Shown here piece after piece: positions 1-6,972 of a stretch of DNA of 54,786 nucleotides. The notes under the pieces were generated by a model. That model worked only from the letters and a program-made list of their open reading frames with translations. It was not told the DNA's origin and did no database searches. The position numbers were made by a program, and so were the translations under genes. Position 1 is the stretch's first letter. The number at the start of each line of letters is the position of its first letter. Origin of the DNA: Oscillospiraceae bacterium (GTDB lineage Bacteria; Bacillota; Clostridia; Oscillospirales; Oscillospiraceae); assembly GCA_902761055.1 (NCBI GenBank), contig CACWIS010000011.1, forward strand, positions 1-54,786, written 5' to 3'.

Positions 1-234
1 CGGCTTCGCGGTGACGGGCTTGTCGGGGAAGATCTTGATCCAGACCTGACCGCCGCGCTTGGTGTAGCGCGTCATGGCGATACGGGCCGCCTCGATCTGA
101 TTGGAGGTGATCCAGCCGGGCTCCTGCGCCTGAAGGCCGAACTCGCCGTAGGTGACGACGTTGCCGCGGGTGGCTTTGCCCTTCATGCGGCCGCGCTGCA
201 CTCTGCGGTACTTGACTCTCTTAGGCATTAACAT
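1..234 (-). CDS. rplP: 50S ribosomal protein L16 (partial, C-terminus beyond window)
   Basis: N-terminal 78 residues of ribosomal protein L16, a large-subunit protein next to the A-site and peptidyl-transferase region. It begins [11 protein letters not shown] and continues through the family signature [11 protein letters not shown] and the [13 protein letters not shown] stretch. The start is the first ATG, which overlaps the rpsC stop as TGATG; the AAGGAGG ribosome-binding site lies inside the end of rpsC. The second Met two codons on is possible, but MLMPKR is the usual family start. The gene runs off the left edge. Confidence 0.97.
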   Translation of the reverse strand, partial: MLMPKRVKYRRVQRGRMKGKATRGNVVTYGEFGLQAQEPGWITSNQIEAARIAMTRYTKRGGQVWIKIFPDKPVTAKP

Positions 235-1091
235 CAGTTGTTGCCTCCTTCCTTGGCGGGGGCGGCAGGACGCGGGCCGCGGCCGTAGCCGCCCTGGCCC
301 TGGGGCCTGCTGCCGTAGCCCTGACGGCGATCGCCGCCCTGGCCGCGGTTGTCACGGTTGTAGCCGCCCTGACGGCGGTCGCCGCCGCGGCGGTCGTCTC
401 TGCGGCGACGCTCGCCCAGAGGCTTGTTGGGATCCATCGTACGCGGGGTCGTACGCAGGGTCTGGGAAAGGACCTCGCCTTTGTAGATCCAGACCTTGAC
501 GCCGATGCGGCCGTAGGTCGTGTTCGCTTCGGCAAAGCCGTAGTCGATGTCGGCACGGATCGTCTGCAGGGGGATGGTGCCCTCGTGGTAGCACTCGCTG
601 CGGGCGATCTCGGCGCCGCCGAGACGGCCGCTGCACTTGACCTTGATGCCGCGGGCGCCCATGCGCATCGCGCGGCCCATCGCGTTCTTCATCGCGCGGC
701 GGAAGCCGATGCGCTTCTCAAGCTGCTGGGCGATGTTCTCGGCGACGAGCTGGGCGTTCGTGTCGGGCGTGCGGACCTCGATGATGGAGATCGCAACGGG
801 CTTGCCGATCATCTTGGAGACCTCGTTCTGGAGGCGCTCGATCTCCGCGCCGCCCTTGCCGATCACGACGCCGGGGCGGGAGCAGTGGATGAACAGTCGG
901 ACCTTCGCGCTGTCGCGCTCGATCTCAATGGTGGGAACGCCGGCGGAATAAAGGGCCTTCTTGAGATAGCCGCGGATCTTGTGATCTTCGACGATCAGAT
1001 CGCCGACCTTCTCTTCTCTTGCGTACCATCTGGAATCCCAGTCCTTGATGACGCCGACACGCAGGCCGTGAGGATTAACTTTCTGTCCCAT
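234..1091 (-). CDS. rpsC: 30S ribosomal protein S3 with long Arg/Gly-rich C-terminal tail
   Basis: S3 forms part of the mRNA entry channel of the small subunit. The N-terminus [13 protein letters not shown] and the KH-domain GKGG motif ([10 protein letters not shown]) are clear, as is the C-terminal-domain signature [13 protein letters not shown]. The usual protein ends about 210-220 residues in; here 285 residues are encoded because of a ~65-residue tail rich in Arg, Gly, Asp and Gln (repeated [14 protein letters not shown]-type sequence). A good AAGGAGG site precedes the ATG. The start lies 28 nt after the rplV stop, and the end overlaps rplP. Confidence 0.97.
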   Translation of the reverse strand: MGQKVNPHGLRVGVIKDWDSRWYAREEKVGDLIVEDHKIRGYLKKALYSAGVPTIEIERDSAKVRLFIHCSRPGVVIGKGGAEIERLQNEVSKMIGKPVAISIIEVRTPDTNAQLVAENIAQQLEKRIGFRRAMKNAMGRAMRMGARGIKVKCSGRLGGAEIARSECYHEGTIPLQTIRADIDYGFAEANTTYGRIGVKVWIYKGEVLSQTLRTTPRTMDPNKPLGERRRRDDRRGGDRRQGGYNRDNRGQGGDRRQGYGSRPQGQGGYGRGPRPAAPAKEGGNN

Positions 1092-1119
1092 TTTTTCTGC
1101 CTCCTTCCCTTAGTCTCTC

Positions 1120-1401
1120 TCAGCCACGGCGATTGCCTCTCTTGAGGATCGGGCCGGCGCCGGCGTAAGTCTCGCAGACGTAGAGCTTCTCGGGGTCCAT
1201 CTCGTAATTGTTCTCGGCGTTGGCCATGGCGCTCTTGAGCACCTTGATCATCAGCTCGCAGCCGGCCTTCGGCGTGTTCTCCATCAGGGCCATCGCGACC
1301 TTCGCGTCCTTGCCGCGGATCATGTTGCAGATGATCTCGACCTTGCGGGGAGAGATGCGGGCATATCTGTGCTCGGCACGAGCGATTTTCTTTTCGTCCA
1401 T
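1120..1401 (-). CDS. rplV: 50S ribosomal protein L22, 3' end shortened and frameshifted
   Basis: L22 lines the peptide exit tunnel. Residues 1-80 match the family (HRYARISPRKVE, MENTPKAG, LKSAMANAENN, LYVCETYAG). After GPILKR the frame runs to GNRRG and stops at 93 residues, whereas L22 is normally ~110 with a conserved basic loop (RFxPRAQGRA...KRTSHI) and a beta strand ending. A short stretch in another frame just after encodes AIAVAERD followed by a stop at 1110-1112, which resembles the genuine L22 end. The simplest reading is a deletion of roughly 50-60 nt that removed the hairpin tip and shifted the frame. Since L22 is core ribosomal, an assembly error or strain mixture is likelier than a living mutant. 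Confidence 0.85.
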   Translation of the reverse strand: MDEKKIARAEHRYARISPRKVEIICNMIRGKDAKVAMALMENTPKAGCELMIKVLKSAMANAENNYEMDPEKLYVCETYAGAGPILKRGNRRG

Positions 1402-1414
1402 TCTTCTCTCCTCC

Positions 1415-1690
1415 TTACTTCACGGCGTTCTTGCTGCCGGAGTGGCCGCGGAAGGTACGGGTGGGGGCGAACTCGCCCAGCTTGTGACCGACCATGTCCT
1501 CGGTGACGTACACCGGAACGTGGCGGCGGCCGTCGTGGACGGCGATCGTGTGTCCGACAAAGGACGGGAAGATCGTGGAGGAACGAGACCAGGTCTTGAC
1601 GACCTGCTTGTTGCCGGTCTTGTTCATTTCCTCGACTCTCTTCAGCAGCTCGGGCGCGGCAAACGGGCCCTTCTTAATGCTTCTGCTCAT
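1415..1690 (-). CDS. rpsS: 30S ribosomal protein S19
   Basis: Ninety-one residues, the normal length for S19, which binds 16S rRNA in the head of the small subunit with S13. Signature segments are [10 protein letters not shown] at the start and [35 protein letters not shown] in two blocks, ending in FRGHSG. An AGGAGGGTAACGTAA leader precedes the ATG, and the gene sits between rplB and rplV in the standard S10 order with 13-14 nt gaps. Confidence 0.98.
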   Translation of the reverse strand: MSRSIKKGPFAAPELLKRVEEMNKTGNKQVVKTWSRSSTIFPSFVGHTIAVHDGRRHVPVYVTEDMVGHKLGEFAPTRTFRGHSGSKNAVK

Positions 1691-1704
1691 TTACGTTACC
1701 CTCC

Positions 1705-2543
1705 TTACTTCGCGTTGCGGCGCTTGACGATGAACTTATCGGTGTGGTTCTTCGTCTTGCGGGTCTTGTAACCGAGTGCGGGCTTGCCCCACGGGGTGTC
1801 ACAGGGCCGGGACGGCCGACGGGGGACTTGCCTTCGCCGCCGCCGTGCGGGTGGTCGACCGGGTTCATGACGGAGCCGCGGACCGTCGGGCGGATGCCCA
1901 TGTGGCGCTTGCGGCCGGCCTTGCCGAGGTGGATGTTGGCGTGGTCGATGTTGCCGACCTGGCCGACGGTGGCGTAGCAGTCCATGCGGACCTTGCGCAT
2001 CTCGCCGGAGGGCAGACGCACGGTCGCCATGCCGGCTTCCTTCGCCATGAGCTGAGCCGCGTCGCCGGCGCTGCGGACAAGCTGCGCGCCCTTGCCGGGG
2101 TAGAGCTCGATGTTGTGGATGAAGGTACCCACGGGGATGTTCGCCATCGGCAGGGCGTTGCCCGGCTTGATGTCGGCCGCGGGAGAGGAGACGACGCTGT
2201 CGCCGACGTTCAGGCCCACGGGGGCGAGGATGTAGCGGCGCTCGCCGTCGGCATACTCGCACAGGGCGATGAACGCGCTGCGGTTCGGGTCGTACTCGAG
2301 CCGGAGGACCTTCGCCTCGGCGTCGCGCTTGTCGCGCTTGAAGTCGATGACGCGGTACTTCTGGCGGTTGCCGCCGCCCTGGTGGCGGACGGTGATGTGG
2401 CCGTAGCTGTTGCGGCCGGCGTGCTTCTTGAGGACCTCGGTCAGAGTCTTCTCGGGCTTGGCGTGCTTGTCGACGCCGTCAAAGCCGGAGACGGTCATGC
2501 CTCTTCTGGCAGGGGTGGTCGGTCTGTAGGTTTTAATAGACAT
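1705..2543 (-). CDS. rplB: 50S ribosomal protein L2, apparent frameshift near residue 245
   Basis: L2 is a core large-subunit protein needed for subunit joining and peptidyl transfer. Residues up to [24 protein letters not shown] are in one frame from the ATG at 2543; the conserved remainder [22 protein letters not shown]...RRNAK continues in a different frame and ends at 1705. Comparing codons, the expected GTC-ACC-CCG-TGG reads GTGACACCCCGTGG, so two bases (GA) look inserted at about 1797-1803. Without repair the first frame would run on to 1674 with a nonsense tail. The full-length product would be about 277 residues. A sequence error is the likeliest cause. Confidence 0.92.
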
Positions 2544-2558
2544 TCTTCATTTCCTCCC

Positions 2559-2855
2559 TTACGCCATGCCCTCGAAGAGCTCGATGTTCTTGGAGTCGGC
2601 GCTGAGCTTGACGACGGCCTTCTTGGTGGAGGCGGTCATGCCCTTGGGATAGGCGCCGGTGCGCTTTTCCTTGCCGCGGACGTTGACGGTCGTGACCTTC
2701 ACGACGGTGACGCCGAAGATCTCCTCGATCGCCTTCTTGATCTCGATCTTGTTGGCGCGCTTGTCCACTTCGAACGCGTACTTCTTGATGTCCAGGTCTT
2801 CCATGGACTGCTCGGTGATGATCGGGCGCAGGATGATATCGTATGCGGTCTTCAT
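2559..2855 (-). CDS. rplW: 50S ribosomal protein L23
   Basis: Ninety-eight residues matching L23, the exit-tunnel protein that docks trigger factor and SRP. Visible family segments are [11 protein letters not shown] near the start, [20 protein letters not shown] and the VNVRGKEKR loop. The ATG at 2855 shares its A with the TGA stop of rplD (TGATG), so the two are probably translationally coupled; a GGAGGTGTTCGCCTG site lies in the rplD tail. A longer in-frame upstream extension is only rplD read out of frame. Confidence 0.97.
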   Translation of the reverse strand: MKTAYDIILRPIITEQSMEDLDIKKYAFEVDKRANKIEIKKAIEEIFGVTVVKVTTVNVRGKEKRTGAYPKGMTASTKKAVVKLSADSKNIELFEGMA

Positions 2856-3478
2856 CAGGCGAACACCTCCTCGATCTTGGCAAGCGCAGCCTTGTCGACG
2901 ACCATCTTGCCGCTGGTGAGAATCATATAGGGGCTGAGGATCGTGGCGGGCGTGGTCTTCACGCCGGCGATGTTGCGCGCGGACTTGATGAGCTTCTCGT
3001 CGGCGTTCTCGGTGACGACGAGCGCCTTGCCCTCGACGCCGAGCTTCTTGAGGAAGGCGGCAAAGGCCTTGGTCTTGATCTCTTCGACCTTCAGTCCGTC
3101 GATGACGAGGATCTCGTCCTCGGCGGCCTTCGCGCTCAGCGCGGACTTGAGAGCCAGACGGCGGACCTTCTTGTTGAGGGAGTAGCTGTAATCGCGGGGC
3201 TTGGGAGCGAAGGCTACGCCGCCGTGATACCACACGGGGGAGCCTGCGTAACCTGCACGGGCGCGGCCGGTGCCCTTCTGGCGCCACGGCTTGCGGGTGG
3301 TGTAGGAAACCTCGCCCTTGGTGAGCGCGCTCTGGGTGCCCTGGCGGAGATTGGCCAGGTGATTCTTGACGGAATCATGCAGGACGCTCTTGTTCGGCTC
3401 GATGCCGAAGATGGCCTCGGAGAGCTCGATCTCGCCGATCTTCTCGCCAGCCATGTTGAACACGTTAGCTTTAGGCAT
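2855..3478 (-). CDS. rplD: 50S ribosomal protein L4
   Basis: 207 residues, normal for L4, which reaches into the exit tunnel. The loop sequence [30 protein letters not shown] is split over the conserved basic tunnel loop; the C-terminal [10 protein letters not shown] and [16 protein letters not shown] are also typical. In some bacteria L4 also represses its own operon; the structured leader upstream of rpsJ makes that worth considering here, although this is inference. An AGGAGAGCAGCATAA site precedes the ATG, 19 nt after rplC. Confidence 0.97.
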   Translation of the reverse strand: MPKANVFNMAGEKIGEIELSEAIFGIEPNKSVLHDSVKNHLANLRQGTQSALTKGEVSYTTRKPWRQKGTGRARAGYAGSPVWYHGGVAFAPKPRDYSYSLNKKVRRLALKSALSAKAAEDEILVIDGLKVEEIKTKAFAAFLKKLGVEGKALVVTENADEKLIKSARNIAGVKTTPATILSPYMILTSGKMVVDKAALAKIEEVFA

Positions 3479-3497
3479 TTATGCTGCTCTCCTTTCC

Positions 3498-4226
3498 TTA
3501 CTTGGTACGGGCGGAAGCCTTCTGCGGGTTGACACGCGCGGAGGCCTTCTGCGGGTTGACGCTGATGCCGGCAGCCTCGCCCTTCTTGACGGGCTGAGTC
3601 TTGACGGTGTTCTTGATATAGACGATGCCGCCCTTCGGGCCGGGGATCGCGCCGCGAATGGCGATCATGTTCAGCTCCGGATCGACCTTGACGACGTCGA
3701 GGTTCTGGACGGTGATCTGGTCAACGCCCATGTGACCGGCCTGCTTCTTGCCCGGGAAGATGCGGGAGGGATCCGTGCTGGAGCCCATGGAGCCCGCGTG
3801 ACGGTGAACCGGACCGCCGCCGTGGCTGGTGGGGGTGCGGCCCTGGCCGTAGCGCTTGACGACGCCGGCGTAGCCGTGGCCCTTGGAGATGCCGGTCACG
3901 TCGACCTTGTCGCCTTCCGCGAAGACGTCGGCCTTGACGACGTCGCCGACCTCGAGCTTGCTGGAATCCTCAAGACGGAACTCCTTGAGATGCTTGACCA
4001 TGCTCACGCCGGCCTTCTGCAGGTGGCCCTGCTCGCCCTTCGAGAGCTTCTTCTCGGCTACGTCCTCGTAACCGAACTGGACTGCCTCGTAGCCTTCCTT
4101 CTCGACGGTCATCTTCTGCACGACCACGCAGGGGCCGGCCTCGATGACGGTCACGGGGATGACCTTGCCAGTCTCATCGAAGATCTGCGTCATGCCGACC
4201 TTCTTGCCGATGATGGCTTTCTTCAT
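3498..4226 (-). CDS. rplC: 50S ribosomal protein L3 with duplicated C-terminal tail
   Basis: L3 is an early-assembly 23S rRNA binding protein. [26 protein letters not shown] at the start and the [17 protein letters not shown] and [11 protein letters not shown] blocks are diagnostic. The protein is 242 residues, about 30 longer than usual, because the end carries KKGEAAGIS followed by two copies of VNPQKASAR and TK. The ATG follows a TAGGAGGAAATACAATA ribosome-binding region and an unusually long gap after rpsJ. Confidence 0.97.
   Translation of the reverse strand: MKKAIIGKKVGMTQIFDETGKVIPVTVIEAGPCVVVQKMTVEKEGYEAVQFGYEDVAEKKLSKGEQGHLQKAGVSMVKHLKEFRLEDSSKLEVGDVVKADVFAEGDKVDVTGISKGHGYAGVVKRYGQGRTPTSHGGGPVHRHAGSMGSSTDPSRIFPGKKQAGHMGVDQITVQNLDVVKVDPELNMIAIRGAIPGPKGGIVYIKNTVKTQPVKKGEAAGISVNPQKASARVNPQKASARTK
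3507..3560 (-). repeat. 27-bp tandem duplication inside rplC
   Basis: Two adjacent 27-bp copies (3507-3533 and 3534-3560) encode VNPQKASAR twice, differing only at two third-codon positions. The repeat length is a multiple of three, so the frame is kept. It lies in the non-conserved tail of L3. Confidence 0.9.
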
Positions 4227-4410
4227 TATTGTATTTCCTCCTAACGGTTATTGGTTACCTCGCATGGATGCGCACGTTGGGCATGCGTCCAGAGGCTGGC
4301 AACTTAACCCGTCCGCACTCGCAAGCTGCGGACATTGGGTTATGGACTGTGGGTTTTCGTGTGCTTCCTGTATTATATAAGGAAGCGTTTGCGGGATCGG
4401 CGTTTGCCCG
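4227..4410 (-). promoter_or_regulatory. Structured rpsJ-rplC intergenic leader candidate
   Basis: The 184-nt gap between rpsJ and rplC is long for an S10 operon. Read on the minus strand it contains three inverted repeats in series: a GCTTCCT...AGGAAGC stem enclosing a TATATAAT sequence (about 4365-4389), a perfect GTCCGCA...TGCGGAC stem (about 4312-4334), and an imperfect stem beginning GGACGCATG and closing with CGTGCGCATCC (about 4265-4292). There is no coding potential and no T-run after any stem, so this is not a classical terminator. It could be an autoregulatory leader for rplC/rplD or an mRNA-processing site; the TATAAT could alternatively be part of an internal promoter, but no good -35 is present. 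Confidence 0.45.
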
Positions 4411-4725
4411 TTAAAGCTTGATCTCGATCTCGACGCCGGCGGGGACCTCGAGGTTCATCAGGGCCTCGACGGTCTTCTGGGTCGGGCTCATGATGTCGAT
4501 GAGGCGCTTGTGGGTGCGGCGCTCGAACTGCTCGCGGCTGTCCTTGTACTTGTGGACGGCGCGGAGGATCGTGACGATCTCGGTCTTGGTCGGCAGGGGG
4601 ATGGGGCCGGAGACCTTCGCGTCGGTGCGCTTGGCGGCCTCGACGATGGTTTCGGCGGCCTTGTCGATCAGCTGATGATCGTAAGCCTTGAGACGGATGC
4701 GGATCATGTTTTTGTTGCTTGCCAT
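4411..4725 (-). CDS. rpsJ: 30S ribosomal protein S10 (NusE)
   Basis: 104 residues, normal for S10, which works in the ribosome and in transcription antitermination with NusB. Signatures: [42 protein letters not shown]. The ATG at 4725 is chosen because AAGGAGAAAAACACC lies immediately upstream and because the family starts here; a longer in-frame extension reaching 4848 covers only leader sequence. It is the first gene of the S10 operon. Confidence 0.97.
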   Translation of the reverse strand: MASNKNMIRIRLKAYDHQLIDKAAETIVEAAKRTDAKVSGPIPLPTKTEIVTILRAVHKYKDSREQFERRTHKRLIDIMSPTQKTVEALMNLEVPAGVEIEIKL

Positions 4726-5040
4726 GGTGTTTTTCTCCTTTTTCGTACGTTTTTCCGGCGGCATTGGGACCCGCCTTTTTCTGCGTACGGACGAAACGCA
4801 AATTCCTGTACACACAACCGTGCGTATCAGACCACGTCCGAAAAACAAACCGGCCTGTAACAGCCGGTCGATCCCCCGTCCATGCGATATACGCGTGTAC
4901 CGGATAAGGTTTCTTCCCGCCCGATCGTGTGCCCGGACAAAAGCCGGTCACCGGACATGCTCCACGGAAGTTACCTCGCTCAAATCGGCGAGCAATCTCC
5001 CGCTTCCTCGCAGTGCGCATACGTGTGCCTTACACGCGCG
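4726..5040 (-). promoter_or_regulatory. Long 5' leader of the S10 operon
   Basis: About 315 nt of non-coding transcript lie between the promoter at 5048-5076 and rpsJ. It contains several short stems (for example GCTCGC...GCGAG around 4965-4985) and ends with the terminator-like hairpin at 4841-4868, about 115 nt before rpsJ. This layout fits a transcription-attenuation leader; E. coli S10 is controlled by L4 through its leader, but the structure here does not obviously match that one. No gene is visible in the stretch. Confidence 0.5.
4841..4868 (-). terminator. Attenuator-like intrinsic terminator in the S10 leader
   Basis: On the minus strand a stem ACCGGC...GCCGGT, extendable by CUG/CAG around a UUA loop with one bulged G, is followed directly by TTTGTTTTT. 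It lies between the S10 promoter and rpsJ, so it would stop transcription early unless read through or prevented. Confidence 0.65.
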
Positions 5041-5047
5041 CTCGAAT

Positions 5048-5076
5048 AATATAACAGAGCGGTTACAGAATGTCAA
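5048..5076 (-). promoter_or_regulatory. S10 operon promoter
   Basis: Minus-strand TTGACA (5071-5076), 17-bp spacer, TATATT (5048-5053). This is a near-consensus housekeeping sigma promoter at the expected place upstream of the rpsJ leader. Confidence 0.85.
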
Positions 5077-5133
5077 GCGTTTTTTTGTGATTTCTGCAGA
5101 TTTTTTTGCTTGATTTTTGTCACTCTCTACAAA

Positions 5134-5163
5134 TTGATCCGATCAGGCGATCCTGTCTATATC
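5134..5163 (+). promoter_or_regulatory. Possible degV promoter
   Basis: TTGATC, 18-bp spacer, TATATC on the plus strand, about 200 nt before degV. The match is moderate and the distance long, so it is tentative. The remaining 5164-5350 stretch shows no gene. Confidence 0.3.
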
Positions 5164-5363
5164 TTGCGCTTTTCCCCTTTGCGGGACAAGGCTTTGCGGC
5201 GCCGTTCCACGGACAGTAGAGCGGCTCTCGCGCCCTCTCTCCCCGCCGCGGCTCGGGAGTAGAGCGCGGCGGGCGGAGGGTAGTTTGCTTTTTCGCCTCC
5301 GTTTGCGTATGCTGGATACGGGGCGCAGCGCGCCCTTTGATCCTGATTTCCGGAGGAAACGCT

Positions 5364-6224
5364 ATGAGCTTTACGATCATGACCGATACCTCGGCCAATC
5401 TGCCGGAGGCGTATCTCGAGGAGCATTCCATCCCCTGCATCGCCTATTCCTTTCTGATCGACGGCGTCGAGCCCGAGAAGTTCGTCTTCGACGGCAAACG
5501 CTTTTACGACGATATGCGCGCCGGGACCCTGGTCACGACCTCGCAGATCCCGCCGCAGCGCTATGCCGACTTCTTCCGTCCCGAGCTGGAAGCCGGGCGC
5601 GACGTGCTCTTCGTCGGCATGTCCTCGGGCATCAGCGGCTCGTTCCAGAACGCCAACCTCGCCGCGGAGGAGCTGCGCGCGGAATTCCCGGAGCGCCGTC
5701 TGCGTCTCGTCGACGCGCTGGGCGCCTCGCTGGGCGAGGGCCTGCTCGTGATGGACGCGGTGCGCTGGCGCGCCGCCGGCGTCGGCGTGGACGCGGCGGC
5801 CGACCGGCTGCTGGGCAGGCGCTACGGCATCTGCCAGGTCTTCACCGTGGACGACCTGCGCTATCTCAAGCGCGGCGGGCGGCTGTCCAATCTCGCGGCC
5901 GCCGTCGGCACGGTGCTGCAGATCAAGCCGCTCCTCAAGGGCGACAACGAGGGCAAGATCGTCTGCTTCGAGAAGGTCCGCGGCCGCAGGCGCGCCATCG
6001 AGGCGATGGCCGAGAAGTTCCGGCAATACGCCGATCCCGGTCCGCTGACCGTCGGCATCGCGCACGCCGACTGCCGGGCGGACACAGACGCGCTCGTCGA
6101 CATGCTGCGCGCGATCCGCAGCGACCTCGAGATCGTCTCGGTCGTCTACGAGCCGGTGACCGGCTCGCACGTCGGGCCCGGGACGCTGGCGCTGTTCTTC
6201 AAGGGCAGCACGAAGTTTCGCTGA
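5364..6224 (+). CDS. DegV family fatty-acid-binding protein
   Basis: 286 residues with the DegV (EDD) layout: MSFTIMTDTSANLPEAY at the start, the TSQIPP motif, GMSSGISGSFQNA, and GICQVFTVDDLRYLKRGGRL, which is the family hallmark LxxLxRGGRI region. DegV proteins bind a fatty acid; some (FakB) hand it to the FakA kinase for phospholipid synthesis, but no fakA is nearby. The ATG at 5364 is preferred over an ATG 27 nt earlier because CGGAGGAAACGCT is correctly placed before it. The gene is monocistronic, ending in a strong bidirectional terminator. Confidence 0.93.
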   Translation: MSFTIMTDTSANLPEAYLEEHSIPCIAYSFLIDGVEPEKFVFDGKRFYDDMRAGTLVTTSQIPPQRYADFFRPELEAGRDVLFVGMSSGISGSFQNANLAAEELRAEFPERRLRLVDALGASLGEGLLVMDAVRWRAAGVGVDAAADRLLGRRYGICQVFTVDDLRYLKRGGRLSNLAAAVGTVLQIKPLLKGDNEGKIVCFEKVRGRRRAIEAMAEKFRQYADPGPLTVGIAHADCRADTDALVDMLRAIRSDLEIVSVVYEPVTGSHVGPGTLALFFKGSTKFR

Positions 6225-6239
6225 ACGGGCGGTAAACAG

Positions 6240-6281
6240 AAAAGGAAAGCGCTTTGGCCTCCGCCAAAGCGCTTTCCTTTT
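6240..6281. terminator. Bidirectional terminator between degV and the cdd/LysR group
   Basis: A perfect 18-19 bp stem, AAAGGAAAGCGCTTTGGC with its complement, loop CTCC, flanked by A and T runs so that it can work on both strands for the convergent genes. Confidence 0.9.
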
Positions 6282-6286
6282 CGGCC

Positions 6287-6553
6287 TTATTCCCCGCCGG
6301 CTTCCTTTACCCTCTCCCCGAGCGCGTCGAGCTCGGCGAGCAGGGCGCGCGCGCCGTCGTACAGCGTGCGGCCGGCTCCGGTCAGCGCGAAGCTGCGGCG
6401 GTCGCGCTCGCAGAGCGTCACGCCCAGCTCCCGCTCCAGCGCGGAGACCGCCCGGGAGACGGAGGAATGGCTTTTATACAAGCGCCGCGCCGCGGCGGAG
6501 AAGCTCCCCGTCTCGGCGAGCACGGCAAAGTCGCGCAGCTGTTCGAGCTCCAT
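6287..6553 (-). CDS. LysR-type helix-turn-helix protein lacking an effector domain
   Basis: 88 residues that match only the N-terminal winged HTH of LysR-type regulators: MELEQLRDFAVLAETGSFSAAARRL, then SHSSVSRAVSALERELGVTL and the wing FALTGAGRTLYDGA. Full LysR proteins are ~300 residues with a ligand-binding domain, which is absent: the gene stops cleanly before a terminator. A longer upstream reading overlaps cdd in another frame and is not likely. The ATG lies 2 nt after the cdd stop. It may be a stand-alone DNA-binding protein or a degraded regulator; its ligand and targets are unknown. Confidence 0.75.
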   Translation of the reverse strand: MELEQLRDFAVLAETGSFSAAARRLYKSHSSVSRAVSALERELGVTLCERDRRSFALTGAGRTLYDGARALLAELDALGERVKEAGGE

Positions 6554-6555
6554 CT

Positions 6556-6936
6556 TCAGAACCTGAAGATGCCGGGCATCAGCTCGGAGAGCTTGTAGCT
6601 GACGTAGCGGCCGCCGGCGCGGGCGCAGAGCACCTCCATGTCCGGAGAGAACTCCACGAGGAACTGGCGGCAGGCGCCGCAGGGCGTGCACCAGTTCTCG
6701 CTGTCGGCGTAGATCGCGATGCGGCGGAAGCTGCGGTGGCCCTCGCTGACGGCCTTGCAGCAGGCCGTGCGCTCGGCGCAGATCGTGCTGCCGAGCGCGG
6801 CGTTCTCGACGTTGCAGCCGGTGTAGATCGTGCCGTCGTCACACTCCAGCGCCGCACCCACGGGGAAGCGGGAATAGGGGACGTATGCGTTCATCGAGGC
6901 CTCCCTGGCCCGGGACATCAATTCTCTGTCGGTCAT
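6556..6936 (-). CDS. cdd: Cytidine deaminase
   Basis: 126 residues, the usual size of the tetrameric cytidine deaminase that converts cytidine or deoxycytidine to uridine forms in pyrimidine salvage. The zinc site is complete: CAE in STICAERTA and PCGACRQ with two Cys. Substrate-binding FPVGAALE and CNVENAA are present. The start has GGAGGAGAAGAGAAAC upstream. It lies 36 nt behind the binding lipoprotein gene in the same direction. Confidence 0.96.
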   Translation of the reverse strand: MTDRELMSRAREASMNAYVPYSRFPVGAALECDDGTIYTGCNVENAALGSTICAERTACCKAVSEGHRSFRRIAIYADSENWCTPCGACRQFLVEFSPDMEVLCARAGGRYVSYKLSELMPGIFRF

Positions 6937-6972
6937 GTTTCTCTTCTCCTCCGTTTTCTTTTTTCTCCGGTC

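Noticed and set aside
1778-1830. Programmed frameshifting as the reason for the rplB frame break
   Set aside because: There is no classical slippery heptamer or following pseudoknot that I can see, and a simple two-base insertion explains the codons. L2 is not known to be recoded.
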